Shown here one piece after another: positions 11,250 to 23,258 of a stretch of 64,000 bases of DNA. A program made the translations under genes and the position numbers. This stretch comes from Perognathus longimembris pacificus. Taxonomy: Eukaryota; Chordata; Mammalia; Rodentia; Heteromyidae. The notes under the pieces were generated by a model. It made no database searches and was not told the DNA's origin. It saw nothing but the letters and a program-made list of their open reading frames with translations. Position 1 is the stretch's first letter. Each line of letters starts with the position of its first letter. The stretch covers positions 61,963,934 through 62,027,933 of the forward strand of contig NC_063169.1 in the NCBI RefSeq assembly GCF_023159225.1, in the 5' to 3' direction.

Positions 11250-12099
11250 GGCAGGGAAGGCAGCAGAAAGGAGACCCATAAACCAAAGAGAGCATTTCCA
11301 GCCTCGATTTTTATCTTCTAAAAAGATAACTGGTGTAGTCATTTGAGTAGTTACAGAGATTGTTTCAAGGGTGTCAGTTTATTTCAGTAGTGAATCATTT
11401 TCATAGGCTTGTTATTTGGCACCATAAAAGGCTCATGCAGTTATTTAGACCTAAATTAGTTGAAATTAAAAATAAAATCTAATTCTTAGCTGCACTAATA
11501 ATCCATCAAGTTGTTTGATGTCCTATTTGGCTAGGTTCTACTGTATCAGGCGACAGAAGATTTTGATCATCAGTGACCAGCCTACGGGATGGCTATGTCC
11601 TAATGTCCTATCATTCTTCCATTTTCCTACTATTTCAGTCTTTTAAAAACATTTGAGAATAACTGGCACATGGTGGATGTGTAATTATTCCCTGGGTAAT
11701 GAAATAGTACTGTGGTAAAAATAGGAAAAATAAAACCATTAAGCTCTTATAATGGCTCTTAGATTTTTTTTTCCATAGGGGCTAATGTGGTATTAGGAAG
11801 TAGGAATTTTATTCTGCTCATTTCAAAAAAAGTGTATTTTCCCTTGCTGTTTAGAATAGCTCTCAGGGAAAGTAGAGTTATGAAATATGAGTCCATAAAC
11901 TAGTTAGAGCTGCTCAAAAACATCTAAAATGATAAAATGAGGCCTGGTAGCTCCTGACTGTACATTGAAGGCTAAGATGTATTACTGATGTTTACCTTTA
12001 CATACAAAAACATTTTTATAAGATATAAAGTGATACCTACTATCTCTGAATATAAAGTAATGTGCTAGGTAGTATTATATTTAAAGTTTATCTTGAAAT
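11250..12099. other. Unique AT-rich intronic sequence
   Basis: No supported feature. Confidence 0.5.
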
Positions 12100-12470
12100 G
12101 AGTTTGTTAGAAGGCTGTCGTCTGTCATCCCAACTATGCAGGAGGATCAAGGCGGATCAAGATTCAAGGCCAACCCCAGGTAAAAACTTTAGTGAGACCC
12201 TCATCTCAATCAATAAATTGAGTGGTGGTGGTGCGTACCTATAGAGTTCCAGCTATTCAGGACACCATATGGAGAAGGATTGGGGTCCGAAGTTGTCCCA
12301 GGGAAAGAATATAACACCTCGTTTGAAAAATAAGTAAACTGAACAGGACTCAGTAAGTGGCTCTATTAGTAGAGCAGCTGCCTAGCAAACATGAGGCCCT
12401 GAGTTAAAACATCGATACTGGCAATAAATAAACAAACAGATAAATAAATAAATGAAAAAAAAAGAAAAAG
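12100..12470 (+). mobile_element. B1-like dimer plus ID SINE
   Basis: Two successive B1-like units are visible (near 12120-12215, with GTGAGACCCTCATCTCAATC, and near 12222-12340, with GGTGGTGCGTACCTATAGAG). An ID-like unit follows (GTAGAGCAGCTGCCTAGCAA, CATGAGGCCCTGAG) and then an (AAAT)n tail. The same arrangement occurs at 54910-55230. Confidence 0.7.
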
Positions 12471-12689
12471 AAAAGAAAGGAAGGGAAAAAACAAACAATA
12501 AGAAAATAGGGCTCATTAGAAGGCTTATAATTCATTGCTGAGCAATCATTCTGTAAATGAATGAAAAGTGATAACATTAATTAAGGTAATATTTCTATGG
12601 CACCTAACCATGTGTGGCAGTGCACGGTTACTTGGTGATTCTCGGTCCTTCCTACCAATCCCCTAGGAGTTAATTTCCCTTTAGCAATT

Positions 12690-13080
12690 GATGGTTGGGT
12701 GCCTACTTTGTCCAAGGGGTCAGGAAGGCACAGAAAATTGAAGATAACCTCCTTTATATGATAGAATTGATTGCCTACTTGCTTCATAAGGTTGGCTGGA
12801 AGCTAGACTTGGAGTACATGGTTTGTTTCCTGGGTTCCTTCCTTAGTCTAAATGGCTCCATGCAGATAACTGTTCATTCTGTTAAAAACATTTGCTTTGC
12901 ACTAGGCTGTGTTGGACTTTACTAGGTGCTGAGGCAGTAAGGCTGTAGAAGACACGATCTTTCCGTGAGGGAATCTAAAGTCAAGGGCAGGGAACAGGCT
13001 GGGAAACAGGCCCCTCCAATGCCTCGGTAAGCTGCCAGGTGCTGACGTAAGGATGAACGCAGGCAAACCCCAGAAATCCA
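12690..13080 (+). mobile_element. L2-like LINE fragments
   Basis: GGGTGCCTACTTTGTCCAAG near 12696, then TTGCTTTGCACTAGGCTGTG, CTAGGTGCTGAGGCAGTAAG and ATCTTTCCGTGAGGGAATCT near 12890-12980. These follow the L2 3' pattern of 'characteristic table' words (decreasing-size, table-size, then level). The second piece is the better match. Confidence 0.55.
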
Positions 13081-13344
13081 CCCGATGTCTACTTGGAGGG
13101 CCCTGAAGGCCAAGCAGGAGGAACTAACAAGGCCAGAGTCTAGAAGGGAGGAGCCAGGGATGGAGAATCCTTACTACTGGAGTTAGTGATGTAAATGGGA
13201 AATAGAGATCAGAACTATTTTTAAGAAGCTTAAATTCACCAGAAAAGAGAAAAGGAGATATTAGGAGATGAGGACCATGTCCACGTGATGATTGCTGAGC
13301 AAGTAAGAGTCCAGAGAATAGAGAGAAATGGTTATTCACAAGTG

Positions 13345-13800
13345 CAGATTTGAATATTTTTGCACACTAAAATTATGTCCTCCTTCCACAAAATTGTGTT
13401 GAGTTCTACCCTCAGCACCCATGAACACAATCTGCTTTGGAAAGAGGCTGTTTGCTAATATAGTAAAGTTAAGAGGGGGCCATATTACAGTGGGGTGGAC
13501 CCTAAATGCAATATCACCAAAGGAAACAAATTACGACATTGGGCACAAGGACTTAAACACAGAAAGAGAATGCTCTTATGCTGCCATAAGCCAAGATTCT
13601 TCAGGCTTGCTAGCCACCATTGGAGCCTAGATTGAAGGATAGAGTAGGTGTTCTCTGTGCGTCTCCAAGAATAGCTAAGCCCATCCAGATCTTGACTCAG
13701 ACTTCTGGTGTTTTGTACAATGGAAGAGCATACGTTTCTATTGGTTGAAGCCATCAGTTTGTGGTAGTTTGTTACAGCATCCCTGGGAAGTAGTACAAGT
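13345..13800 (+). mobile_element. MLT1-type MaLR LTR
   Basis: Ordered blocks match an MLT1 LTR: AATTATGTCCTCCTTCC, TTGTGTTGAGTTCTACC, GGACCCTAAATGCAATATCA, GCCAAGATTCTTCAGG, CCATCAGTTTGTGGTAGTTT and TTACAGCATCCCTGGGAAG. It is an old ERVL-MaLR remnant with no coding sequence. Confidence 0.75.
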
Positions 13801-14970
13801 GATGTTGTTTATTGTCTTCAGTTGTCATGACAGCATTTATTGTCAAGTCCACTAGGCATATTTGGTTTGATTTAATAAAAACAATGAGCCCATCCTTAGA
13901 AGCCTTTCACTGGGATAATGTTAGTGCTTTTTCTTTTGTTTGTTTTTTTTCAACATTCAATGCTAAGATCTTTTCCAGCTTCTCCCCCCCACCGTTTTTT
14001 GTTTTTTGTTTTTTTTTTTTTTTTTTTTTTACTTTTCCTCATTCTTTTTAGGTCAATAGCATTCTCTCCAATTTCTTCTATTTGAAATTCATTTCTACTT
14101 TTCAAATAGTTATTTTATATACAGAGAAATCATTGCATCATATTTCTGTCTGGAAAGGACCTCAGTGACAATTCGTTTAAGAGAAAGTTACTGCCACCGA
14201 ATGAGGGCCTATACAGGGAACAGAAACACAATTAACATAGTAACTAAGTCCATTGCCTTTTGCCAACTAATGCTCGATTTCTAAAAGAAGAGTTGTCGGA
14301 CTAACATTTAACAAACGTAACCCCAGATCACCAAGAACTACTACTGCATTTTGCTCCAGTTTTGTTAATTTCCCTCTCAATGACTGCTTTTAGGTTTGAT
14401 GACCTCATTAAAAGATTTTTTTTTAAATATTCCTTAGGAAAGAAACAAGGGTTTCCAATTCTTGTTTGCAGCCAAAGAGGAAAACCCAGGTATCTCTTTA
14501 TCAGACTAGGTCAATTGCTTATGAAAGGCACCGAGAGACAGTAACTTTCAGGCTGCTGGGCCAAATATCAGTCAGCTGGAGGATTCTCCGGCAGCCATCC
14601 CCTTTCCACGAGGGCAGCATTACTGGAGTTTATACTCACACAGTTGCTTTGATCAGAACCATTTGCTCCTTGGAAGAGTAGGGCTCAGACCCAAGAGAAG
14701 AATGATTTTCTTATTTCTCGTCCTCCAAATCTTCAAATGTATTATTTTTGCCGAGATATTGATGTAGCCATCCATCTTGTCTGTGAGTACCTGAAAAAAT
14801 AAATCGATAAACAAAATAAACCGCTGACCCAGAATTGGGATGCCTAGGACCCTCCCTGACTAGTAGGCCATGGCCTTAGGTCTTACAGCTTTTCAGTCTT
14901 CCATAAAGAACATCTACTGGCAGGGGAAGAGCCTCTTGTGGTGTAAGTGTCTTTAAAATCAAACAACTGG
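13801..14970. other. Unique intronic sequence
   Basis: Nothing recognised except a long T run at about 14009-14030. Confidence 0.5.
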
Positions 14971-15195
14971 GGGCTGGGAATATGGCCTAGTGGCAAGAGT
15001 GCTTGCCTCGTATACATGAAGCCCTGGGTTTGATTCCCAAGCACCACATATATAGAAAACGGCCAGAAGTGGTGCTGTGGCTCAAGTGGCAGAGTGCTAG
15101 CCTTGATCAAAAAGAAGCCAGGGACAGTGCTCAGGCGCTGAGTCCAAGACCCAGGACTGGTAAAAAAAAAAAAAACAAAAAGCAAAAAACAAAAC
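14971..15195 (+). mobile_element. IDL-Geo dimeric SINE
   Basis: Left half GGGCTGGGAATATGGCCTAG ... CTGGGTTTGATTCCC, linker ACCACATATATAGAAAACGG, right half GCTGTGGCTCAAGTGGCAGA ... CAGGACTGGT, then an A-rich tail. The flanking repeat AACAACTGG occurs at 14962-14970 and 15196-15204. It is full length. Confidence 0.92.
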
Positions 15196-15454
15196 AACAA
15201 CTGGCATTCTCAAGAAATTATGATACCTTCTTATCTTTACCTAAGGCCAAACAATGAAAATTCCTTATAATTATTTTTTAAATTACAAAACCTGACAAAC
15301 GAGTTATTTGCATGACTAACAAAATGCCCACCAGATGTGCTTAATGCACCAACCACATAGTTGCAAGCGGTTACTATGTTAACGCTCTAGATGTGCCACC
15401 CGGACTTGGAGATTTGTTCTTGGTGCCTAGGGAGGTGAAGGGCTTGAAGATTGG

Positions 15455-15620
15455 AGGTGGGTTTCAGCTCAAATCATGGTTATGTGACTCTACTTGCTAG
15501 TTGCTGTACAATAAATATTATCTCTTTGAGCTTCCATTTTCTGTTCCTAAGTGAGGCTAGTAATAACCCCCTTTAAATGAGATACCATATAGCAGCAGCC
15601 ATTATCCTTAGTATTGTTGG
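15455..15620 (+). mobile_element. Probable MIR SINE
   Basis: CATGGTTATGTGACTCTACT, GAGCTTCCATTTTCTG, then GAGGCTAGTAATAACC and AATGAGATACCATATAGCAG follow the MIR core order. Confidence 0.6.
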
Positions 15621-16240
15621 GGGCCCCTTTGTAAATCCCTTTCCAGATTCTGAGTGAATCTCCCTTCTAGCCCTCCATTTTCTTTGTTTTTCTTTGCGCC
15701 ACCCCATTTTCTTTGGCTTTTAAGCAAGTGGCATACTAGTTGGCATATAGCTGCCAGTCTTCTAACTTTGAGTCCCATGGCTATTTGTACCTTTTTTCCC
15801 CCTTCACTCCAGCTAGTGCAGCACACAAATATAGCCTACAGTCCCTTGTCATTTTGTTTTCCCTTAGTCATACATTATCCCCTGGGTCTAAACTTGATTT
15901 TATCTAAAGTCTTGCCAAAACACAAAACAAAACAACCCTATCAAAGTGTAGCCGCTTTTCGTTTTATGAAAGAATCGATTGTACCCGGTAACAGGTTTGT
16001 ACTTCATGATTCATGATAAATATATGAGGCTTGGAGGAAAAGTGAACTAGCAAGACAGGATGAGGCTGGAGTTAGGAATCCGTTTTGGTCTGATGAGCAT
16101 GACCTTGAAGGAGTCCTGACGAGCTGAAATGACCTCCGCTGAGTCCCTTCTGCTCATTCACCCTTTTGATCATTGTAAATAGTAGGAAAATGAATGACTC
16201 GAATATTTTATTCTTCTTTTCTTTAAAAAAAAATTCAAAG
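15621..16240. other. Unique intronic sequence
   Basis: No supported feature. A 120-codon frame at 15654-16016 is pyrimidine-driven and unrecognised. Confidence 0.5.
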
Positions 16241-16241
16241 T

Positions 16242-16444
16242 CGCCAGGCGCTGCTGGTGGCAAACACCTATAATCCTAGCTACTCAAGAGGCTGAGATCT
16301 AAGGACAGGCTCTCATCTCCAATTAACCACCAGAAAACTGGAGGTGGAGCTGGGGTAGCTCCAAGTGGTAGAGTGCTAGCTTTGAGCAAACGAGTAAACG
16401 AGCTCAGAGACGCTGCCCAGGCCTCAAGTTGAAAACTAAAAATT
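16242..16444 (+). mobile_element. B1-like/Geo chimeric SINE, internally deleted head
   Basis: B1-like head (CACCTATAATCCTAGCTACT, GAGGCTGAGATCTAAGGA) lacking its 3' part, joined to CTCATCTCCAATTAACCACC and the Geo right half (CAAGTGGTAGAGTGCTAGC). Possible TSD TTCAAAG on both sides. Confidence 0.8.
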
Positions 16445-16449
16445 TCAAA

Positions 16450-18745
16450 GCAATTGTACAAAGCGGTTTCCATTCCACGCGTCAGTTTGTGAGTATTCAA
16501 TGTATCTCATTAAAAAAAACAACAACAATGATTAGAGCTAATGATTAGAGCATGCTGTTAGAACCTTGGTGTTTGGGGTATAGTGTATATGATAGCTGAG
16601 AAAGGAGAGTGATCTGTACAAAGGGGAACAGATTGCCTACAAGCCAGAGTTCCTGTCTTTTCCAAGGTCATGGTGTTCCCGTCCCTTCCTTCCCACTCCT
16701 CCTGGCTCTTCCAGCGTGAACATGGAAGTGCTTTGCCCCACTAAGCTGCCCCCTGAGATTTCAGCTTTCAATGGAGATCCGCATCCAAGGGCAGGCACAG
16801 TACTTTTTCTAAATTTAGCAAATTTATGAGCACGTAATGTGTCCACTCTTTCCAGGGGAAGACATAATAAATCCATTTCTTCCTCAACAAATGTTAAGTG
16901 CTATTAAACACATCTCCTACATTAGCACTTTTTTTTTGCATTTAAAAAATTCTGTGAAGCCACAAGTTTTCAAATATGTGGTTTATGTAATCATTCTTTT
17001 ATTATCTTCCCTGCCCCGTTCCCAAAGGGACTCTTGCCATTGAAATGTTCTCCAAATCTTCCCAAACCAGCCCCAGTCGTGATCAGGGGCTTAAACTGGT
17101 TGTCAGAGTTGGGCTGACTTGAACAAAAACACAGAAGGCACAAAAACATGGAGCTGTAAATGAAGCGTGACAGGTTAAGACTGCACACTGTTGTTGAAAA
17201 GTATATTTAATTAAGAAATTGTTCAGTAAATTAAGAGAAAGCCACGCCACCATTCCGGGGCAGAGTGACAGTTGCCTGAGAATTTTCAAAGTTGTAGCCA
17301 TTTAATCATCTTTGTAGCTCCCACTACGACTACTTAATTTTTTTTTCTTGTTGGCTTTATTTCTTTCTTCCTTGACTTTAAGATCAATTCTTTTTAATTT
17401 GGGATGTGTGGAATATTATAGAGTTAGAGCAAAACAAAAAAATAATAACCAATATTCACCTGGCAGGAGCAACCAAGCAGAACAAATTTTAGCCTATTTC
17501 TAGCATATTAAGAATATTGGAGTTTGGGGTATCATTTGTTTCGAATACTTTTCCCATCTCTTTACGCTTGATGAAAATTATGCATGAACGTAATGCCCAG
17601 ATGTTAAGGAATGAAATGACACGTGGACTTTTCTGGAAAACAGTGGCCTTCCCACACCCTGCTCGTCACTTCCCACTCTTGTCAAGTTATCACTTCCACT
17701 CTTTTAAACCATTTCCTTAGAATACACCCTCACAGCCCTGGATATCCTTGCCAGTGTTGCCAGTTCCTGATTTTACACAGCTTTAGGCGAGGTTTGTTGA
17801 TGTCCTTCTGCAGAATAGAAATAGAAATAGAATAGAATAGAAAGATGCAGCTCTTTCTCGGCAGCCCATCCACCTCCATTGAACTCAGGCACCCTGCTCA
17901 GGTCCCAGCCCCGCTACGCTGTGTGCACATTATTGGGATAAACTGGAATCCAGTGCTTTTATTGTTGCGTCTAAGTCACAATCACAGTGTATGTCAGTCA
18001 CAGAGGCATCTGTGACTGGAACACTGTGAATATATTTCCTTTTCTGCTCAGCTCTTTCTTTTCTTTATAACAAGCAATTGTCTTGCTTGTACATGCATTT
18101 ACGTACTTTTCTATGGTCTCCAGTTTACCTGCTACAATTGTAGCATCTCCTCAGTGCTTTGTGTGCATTAGGGGCCTAGTCTCTCAGGGGACTTTCTCAT
18201 CTCCTCCCTTCTGGGCCAGTTTCTTTCTCACTCACATAACTGTGTCCTTTGCAAACTGTGATTTTTCTCCATCTGACATACCATACACAGTTTTAGTCAA
18301 CAAAGACCAACAGAGGCATCATTGAGGTGGAGAATACACAGAAATGAACCAGGAGAGAAGACTAAATTGATTACCATTTTTATCTGTAAAGACATGGATT
18401 GGCCTGGGGGAAAATGATGAGAGAAAATAAAATGAGAATGAGTATGTTTGAGGTAAACACAGCACTCTTCAACAAGTCCTTGAACACATCGCAGTTCTGA
18501 AATTAAATAGACTCAATGCCCCTCAAATCTTAAGGATGCCAATGACAAAGCTGTTCTACTTCTTATGGGATAATAAATAGCTGGACTTCATTTGTGCAAA
18601 TGACAGTGCAGGCCAGAATCTATAAATCAGTGCCCATAAAAGTGACTGTAGAGTCATGGATGACAAATCCACGATGGATTAGGTAGAGAACACGGGTATT
18701 TGGAGGGACAGTCTAATGTCTAAGAGTTACTGCTCTTAAATACAG
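16450..18745. other. Unique intronic sequence
   Basis: No exon recognised. An imperfect AATAG/AAATAG pentanucleotide repeat lies at about 17813-17842. Confidence 0.5.
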
Positions 18746-18753
18746 TAGGATCA

Positions 18754-19245
18754 GGGCTGGGTGCTGTCATCCTCGCTACTCAAGAGGCTGAGATCTGAGG
18801 ATAGCAGTTCAAAGCCATCACAGGAAGGGTAGTCTGTGGGACTCGTTGTTTTTCTTTCTTTCTTTTTTTTTTTCTTCCAGTCCTGGGGCTTAAACTCAGG
18901 GCCTAAGCACTGTCCCTGGCTTCTTTTTGCTCAAGGTTAGCACTCTGCCACTTGAGCCACAGCGCCACTTCCGGCTTTTTCTGTATATGTGGTGCTGGGG
19001 AATCGAACCCAGGGCTTCATGTATACGAGGCGAGCACTTTACCACTAGGCCACATTCCCAGCCCCGTGAGACTCTTCTCTACAACTAACCACCAGAAAAC
19101 TACGAATAGTGCTGTGGCTCAATTGCTAGAGTGCTAGCCTTGAGCAAAAGAGCTCAGAGACAGTGCCCAGGCCCTGAGTTCAAGCCCCACTACTGACCAT
19201 CAAAAAAAAAACAAAACAACAAAAACCAACCAAAACCAACAAACA
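18754..19245 (+). mobile_element. B1-like/Geo SINE interrupted by another SINE
   Basis: The head lies at 18754-18844 (CTCGCTACTCAAGAGGCTGA, GATCTGAGGATAG) and the right half at 19066-19200 (CAACTAACCACCAGAAAAC, GCCCTGAGTTCAAGCCCC), followed by an A-rich tail. Outer TSD TAGGATCA at 18746-18753 and 19246-19253. The middle is occupied by a minus-strand IDL-Geo. Confidence 0.88.
18845..19065 (-). mobile_element. IDL-Geo SINE nested in another SINE
   Basis: Complete antisense IDL-Geo (CAGTCCTGGGGCTTAAACTC ... AATCGAACCCAGGGCTTCAT ... ACATTCCCAGCCCC). It is flanked by GTGGGACTC (18836-18844) and GTGAGACTC (19066-19074), a 9-bp TSD with one difference. It inserted after the surrounding B1-like/Geo copy. 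Confidence 0.9.
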
Positions 19246-19253
19246 TAGGATCA

Positions 19254-20020
19254 TTTTAAATATACCCATAATGGAAAATATGACAGTTCTGTTTTCTCAG
19301 TACATTTAGTAGTTGTCAATATAATTTCGTAATTATATCATTATTGACTCTTGCTTACAGTTTAGTAATCATTACTGCTTCTAACTGCCTGTTCTGCAGG
19401 GCTTTGCTTAAATCCTGCACTTCAGAGCTGGAAGCTGAATCCTGTGATCCAGGAGTGTGGAGATTCTGGTGCAGCCTGTCTCCCACCAATAATTGTTGTT
19501 ACTTAATCAACAAGTCCAGTTAATTAACTGGTGAATTTTGTGCTGCTGGGAATTGAGCCCAAGGACACCAGCGTGCTAATCCAATGTCTTACCATCGTGC
19601 TACATCCCCAGCTCCTTACTAGTTACCTAGCAAAGCCAACTACACTTTCTGAGTTCTCCTTATTTATAAAATGGGAAGTAATTATTTCCCTGTATTCATC
19701 CCCCCCATACACTTTTTTTTTTATGAAAAGGAAGAAAACAAGCAATGTTTGTGGATATGTTTGGGGAGCTATAAGGTGCTGGCTCTGTCACTAGATGGGT
19801 GAAGGTGGAAATACCTCTTTTCCAGACCTCTGAATCCTCTTTTGCTTTTAAGTCCCTGAAAACAAACCTCAATGAGGCCACTGCTCTGACTCTGGTGCTC
19901 AGAGCTACAGAATAGCCCCCAAAGTCTAAAACCTAGTGAAAGGCACATTGAGTGGCTTCCCTGACAAGTCTTTTCCAACCTCTTGTAACCTTGTACTTGC
20001 ATTTATTCTTTTGTTGATTT
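19254..20020. other. Mostly unique sequence with one old ID element
   Basis: An antisense ID unit is visible at 19533-19616 (GTGCTGCTGGGAATTGAGCC ... GTGCTACATCCCCAGCTCC). The remainder is unrecognised. Confidence 0.55.
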
Positions 20021-20022
20021 TT

Positions 20023-20262
20023 TCTTTTTTTTGGTCAGTTGTGGGTCTTGAACTCAGTGCCTGGGTGCTGTTCTTAAGTTCTTTTGCTCAAAGATAGTGC
20101 TCTACCACTTGGAGCCACAACGCTACTTCTGGTTTTCTGGTGGTCAGTTGGAGATATGAACCTCACAGACTTTCCTGAGCTGGCTTTGAACCAAGATTCT
20201 CAGATCTCAGCTTCCTGAGTAGCTAGGATTACAGACGTGAGCCACTAACTAGTGCCCGGCCT
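20023..20262 (-). mobile_element. B1-like/Geo chimeric SINE (minus)
   Basis: Antisense: T run, CAGTTGTGGGTCTTGAACTC, TCTACCACTTGGAGCCACAA, CAGTTGGAGATATGAACCTC, then the B1-like head (GAGTAGCTAGGATTACAGAC, GTGAGCCACT). Full length. Confidence 0.88.
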
Positions 20263-20729
20263 CTCTCCCTGACCTTTATCCTCATGCCTCTTCTCTTCCT
20301 TTCTCTTCAAAACCCAGTGCCTATTATCTCTTGGCTCCAAATAACTTGCCACTGAACTGATGGCTCAAAGCATTGAATGCAATGTACAGGCTTGAATTTA
20401 TGAGAATTCCAGGTTCTTTGATTTAGAATATGATTCTGCAGAACAGTTTAACTACATCTTGAATAAAGCTATCAGACTAGACAGAAATAAAACTGATCTA
20501 GACTTGCCATTTATCTACTTTCTAGACAGGGCATATGGGCTAGCTAGTAGATGTTCATTTGATTTCAGTGTGCACTGAGAAACACAACGGTCACCTAGGA
20601 CAGATTTTCTTAGAATGACACAATAGTATCCCAGGACAGATTTTTTTTTTTTTTGCAAGATTTCAATGGTCGTATAATAGTGACAGCTCAGCTTCTGTGG
20701 TTAAGGGACCTTTGGTTTAAGCTTCTGCC
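20263..20729. other. Unique intronic sequence
   Basis: No supported feature. A T13 run occurs at about 20641-20655. Confidence 0.5.
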
Positions 20730-20890
20730 TCTTGCTGGGTGAGTTGGCACCAATTTCTGAATCCCCATTATTCTCAGTTTCCTTCTGGGTATAATAGAGA
20801 CAAAAGATTCTACATGATAGGGTTGTTGAGAGGATTCATTGAAAGAAACTATCTGCAATGTTTGCTGTCGTCTATTCAGAGTTAATGAAT
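20730..20890 (+). mobile_element. Probable MIR SINE
   Basis: CTCAGTTTCCTTCTGGGTAT, GATAGGGTTGTTGAGAGGAT and TCATTGAAAGAAACTATCTG follow the central and 3' parts of MIR. Confidence 0.65.
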
Positions 20891-21026
20891 ATTGGGTGGG
20901 CTGTTGTTGTGGGATGGGCAAGTGGGCCTGGCATGTATGCGATGTGTTTGCAAATAGAAAGAGAGCTTTTGAGTTGGAATAATAAGCAGGGTTTTCAGTT
21001 TCATGGGCTGGCTTCATCTGTTTTGT

Positions 21027-21376
21027 GCTACTCATAAGAAAACACTACAGGCCAGGACATAGCTAAAGAATAGAGGTTTATTTCTCATAATTCTAGGGGC
21101 TGGGAAGTTTAGGATCGAGATGTTGCAGGTTCAATCACTGGGTGAGAGCTAGCTGATTTTTCTGAAGAGGAGAACGGTGAGCTCACACCGTGGAAGGTGG
21201 ATGGGCAAGAGGCCAAACTCTGAAGGCTGTTTTGTAAGGGCCTTGAGTTCTCCCACGCATAAGGGGAGGGGCCTCTCAGCCTAGCCTCCTCCGGAGGCCC
21301 CATCTCTTAATAGGTTTTCTTGGCCATTAAGTTTCAACATCTTACTGTTAGAGGCACGCTCAGTCCATAGCACAGG
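21027..21376 (-). mobile_element. MLT1-type MaLR LTR (minus)
   Basis: Reverse-complement MLT1 pattern: AGAGGTTTATTTCTCATAAT, TCTAGGGGCTGGGAAG, CACCGTGGAAGGTGGATGGG, TTTTGTAAGGGCCTTGAG, GGAGGCCCCATCTCTTAATA and AGTTTCAACATC, ending with CAGTCCATAGCAC. It is a near-complete old LTR. Confidence 0.8.
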
Positions 21377-22355
21377 CCTTCAGCGGTGTCATTGGAAATG
21401 ATTGGCATTAGAATAAGAGTCCTGAGGATATCTTATTGTAGTGAAACAAAAGAAACTTCTGCCTTACACGGTGAAGTTGACTTCGGGTTTTGGTCATATA
21501 ATCCATTCTATTTTGAAATCTTCAGAACACCAAATCACAAACCGCTTGTCTGAGAGACATACTCATGCCACTGCAGGCTTTGAAAGAAATGGGATACTCG
21601 GTTATATTTGAGTAGACCCTCCATCACGGCTAAACATGGTTTGTGATTTATAGCATAGATAAATACAGGAAATGTCACACAGCAAAGAACTTCTTTAATG
21701 TGGGAATTGTAAGAATGCGATTAAAAAAAAATTCCCAGTACCTGGTAGGCTTCATATTTCATTTGTATTCAGTCTGTACTTGATACCATTTAAAAAATGT
21801 TTTTGAATCCCAGTTATTCAAGTAATTGTTCATTGGAAACAATTGTTCATTGAAAAATCCTGACAGTAAGGTGGGAAATAATATATGTCAAAAATCACAG
21901 TTTGAAGAATACTCTATGATTTTCATCCAGGAGGTCCTATCATTCTAGAGAGTTTATTTAGGTATGTGTATACAAAATATAATCAAAGTCTCAGGAAAAA
22001 TAGTTGTGAAGATACCACAGTTCAAGGAGGAAAATGACCTTTAAATAAATTCTTCTTTGGGGACCATCAGAGAGGAGACTGACTGATGTAGGCCTTTTTC
22101 TCTAACATGATCAATACTGTGTAAAGTTCTAGGAGCAATTAAATGATAAAAGAAAACCATTTCATCTCAAGGACTTTTTAAAGGTAAAGTTTTTATTTTT
22201 TTTTAAAGTGAGCAATTCTTTACAACCTGAGCCTTGTCTTTAAATTAGCCCTTGTCTTTCCTTTAGTGTCTCTTGCAAGGTATAGAAATTCTGAATTAGA
22301 ATACGCTGCAATTTTCCAGCAAGCACAGAGCCCCTAGAATGGAAATATGCTAAGA
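21377..22355. other. Unique AT-rich intronic sequence
   Basis: No supported feature. A short direct repeat, AATTGTTCATTG, occurs twice near 21824-21853. Confidence 0.5.
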
Positions 22356-22357
22356 AC

Positions 22358-22565
22358 TTCATACTGGGCACTAGTGGCTTACCCTGTAATCCTAGATACT
22401 CAGGGGACAGATCTGAAATATGAGCATCGTGGATTGAAACCAGCACACACGTCTGAGAAACTCTTATCTCAAGTTAGCTTGCAAAAGCCTGAAATGGAGA
22501 TGGGACTCAGCGGTAGAGCATCTTCTGCCATGAGCATAAAAGCTAAGTAAGAGTTTAAGAAAAAT
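22358..22565 (+). mobile_element. Degraded B1-like/Geo SINE
   Basis: ACCCTGTAATCCTAGATACT head, CTTATCTCAAGTTAGC linker, GGACTCAGCGGTAGAGCATC right-half promoter-like block, then an eroded 3' end. It is older than most copies here. Confidence 0.65.
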
Positions 22566-22569
22566 GTCA

Positions 22570-22805
22570 AGTAAGCGGGCTAGGCACTGGACACCAGTGA
22601 GGCTGAAATCTGAGGATCGTGGTTCAAAGCCAGCCTGGTCAGGAAAACCCATGAGACTGTTATCTCTATTAAACTCTGGGAAGAGCCAGAAGTGAAGCTG
22701 TGGCTCAGTTGGTAGAGCACTAACCTTAAGCCTTGAGCAAAAATAAGCTCAGGGACAGAGCCCAGGCCCCGAGTTCAAGCCTCAGGACAGGCACATACCA
22801 AATTT
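22570..22805 (+). mobile_element. B1-like/Geo chimeric SINE
   Basis: The head is shortened (the CCTGTAATCC block is missing), but GATCGTGGTTCAAAGCCAGC, GACTGTTATCTCTATTAAAC, GCTGTGGCTCAGTTGGTAGA and CCGAGTTCAAGCC are clear. It directly abuts the preceding SINE in the same orientation. Confidence 0.8.
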
Positions 22806-22939
22806 TGCTAGGTACCTTTTTAGATTAATGTTTCATCTACTCAGAAGCCTAAAGAATGACTTGGTAAGAATATTCGTAACATTTCCAAGAATTTGCATTT
22901 CACAGTCTAGACATTTGGTTTATTACTGTTGTTGCTGTT

Positions 22940-23040
22940 GTGTGTGCTGGTCCTGAGGCTTGAACTGGGGTCCTGGGCACTGTCCCTTAGCTTTTTCACC
23001 AAAGGCCAGCCTCTCTACCACTTGAGTCACACCTGCACTT
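22940..23040 (-). mobile_element. Truncated Geo right half only (minus)
   Basis: TGCTGGTCCTGAGGCTTGAA, GGCACTGTCCCTTAGC and CTACCACTTGAGTCACACC are the antisense Geo unit without a head. This is a 5'-truncated copy. Confidence 0.7.
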
Positions 23041-23258
23041 TACAGTCTGGGTATCTAGTGTTACACATTTTATTTTGGTGCATGAGAAGTCAGACATTGT
23101 TATCTCAAATAGCAGCCATTTTACTTACAGTGTTTAATTTTCTCATGCCATTTGATTACCTATAAGGATTTTGAGCAGATCTAAAATAAATTCAGATTCT
23201 TAATTTTATATTTCAATTATAAATATCAAATTTCCTTCTTAACTATTTGGACATGAGT

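Noticed and set aside
10860..11342. 160-codon minus-strand frame
   Set aside because: It passes through a CT-rich tract and an ID element. The composition explains the open frame.
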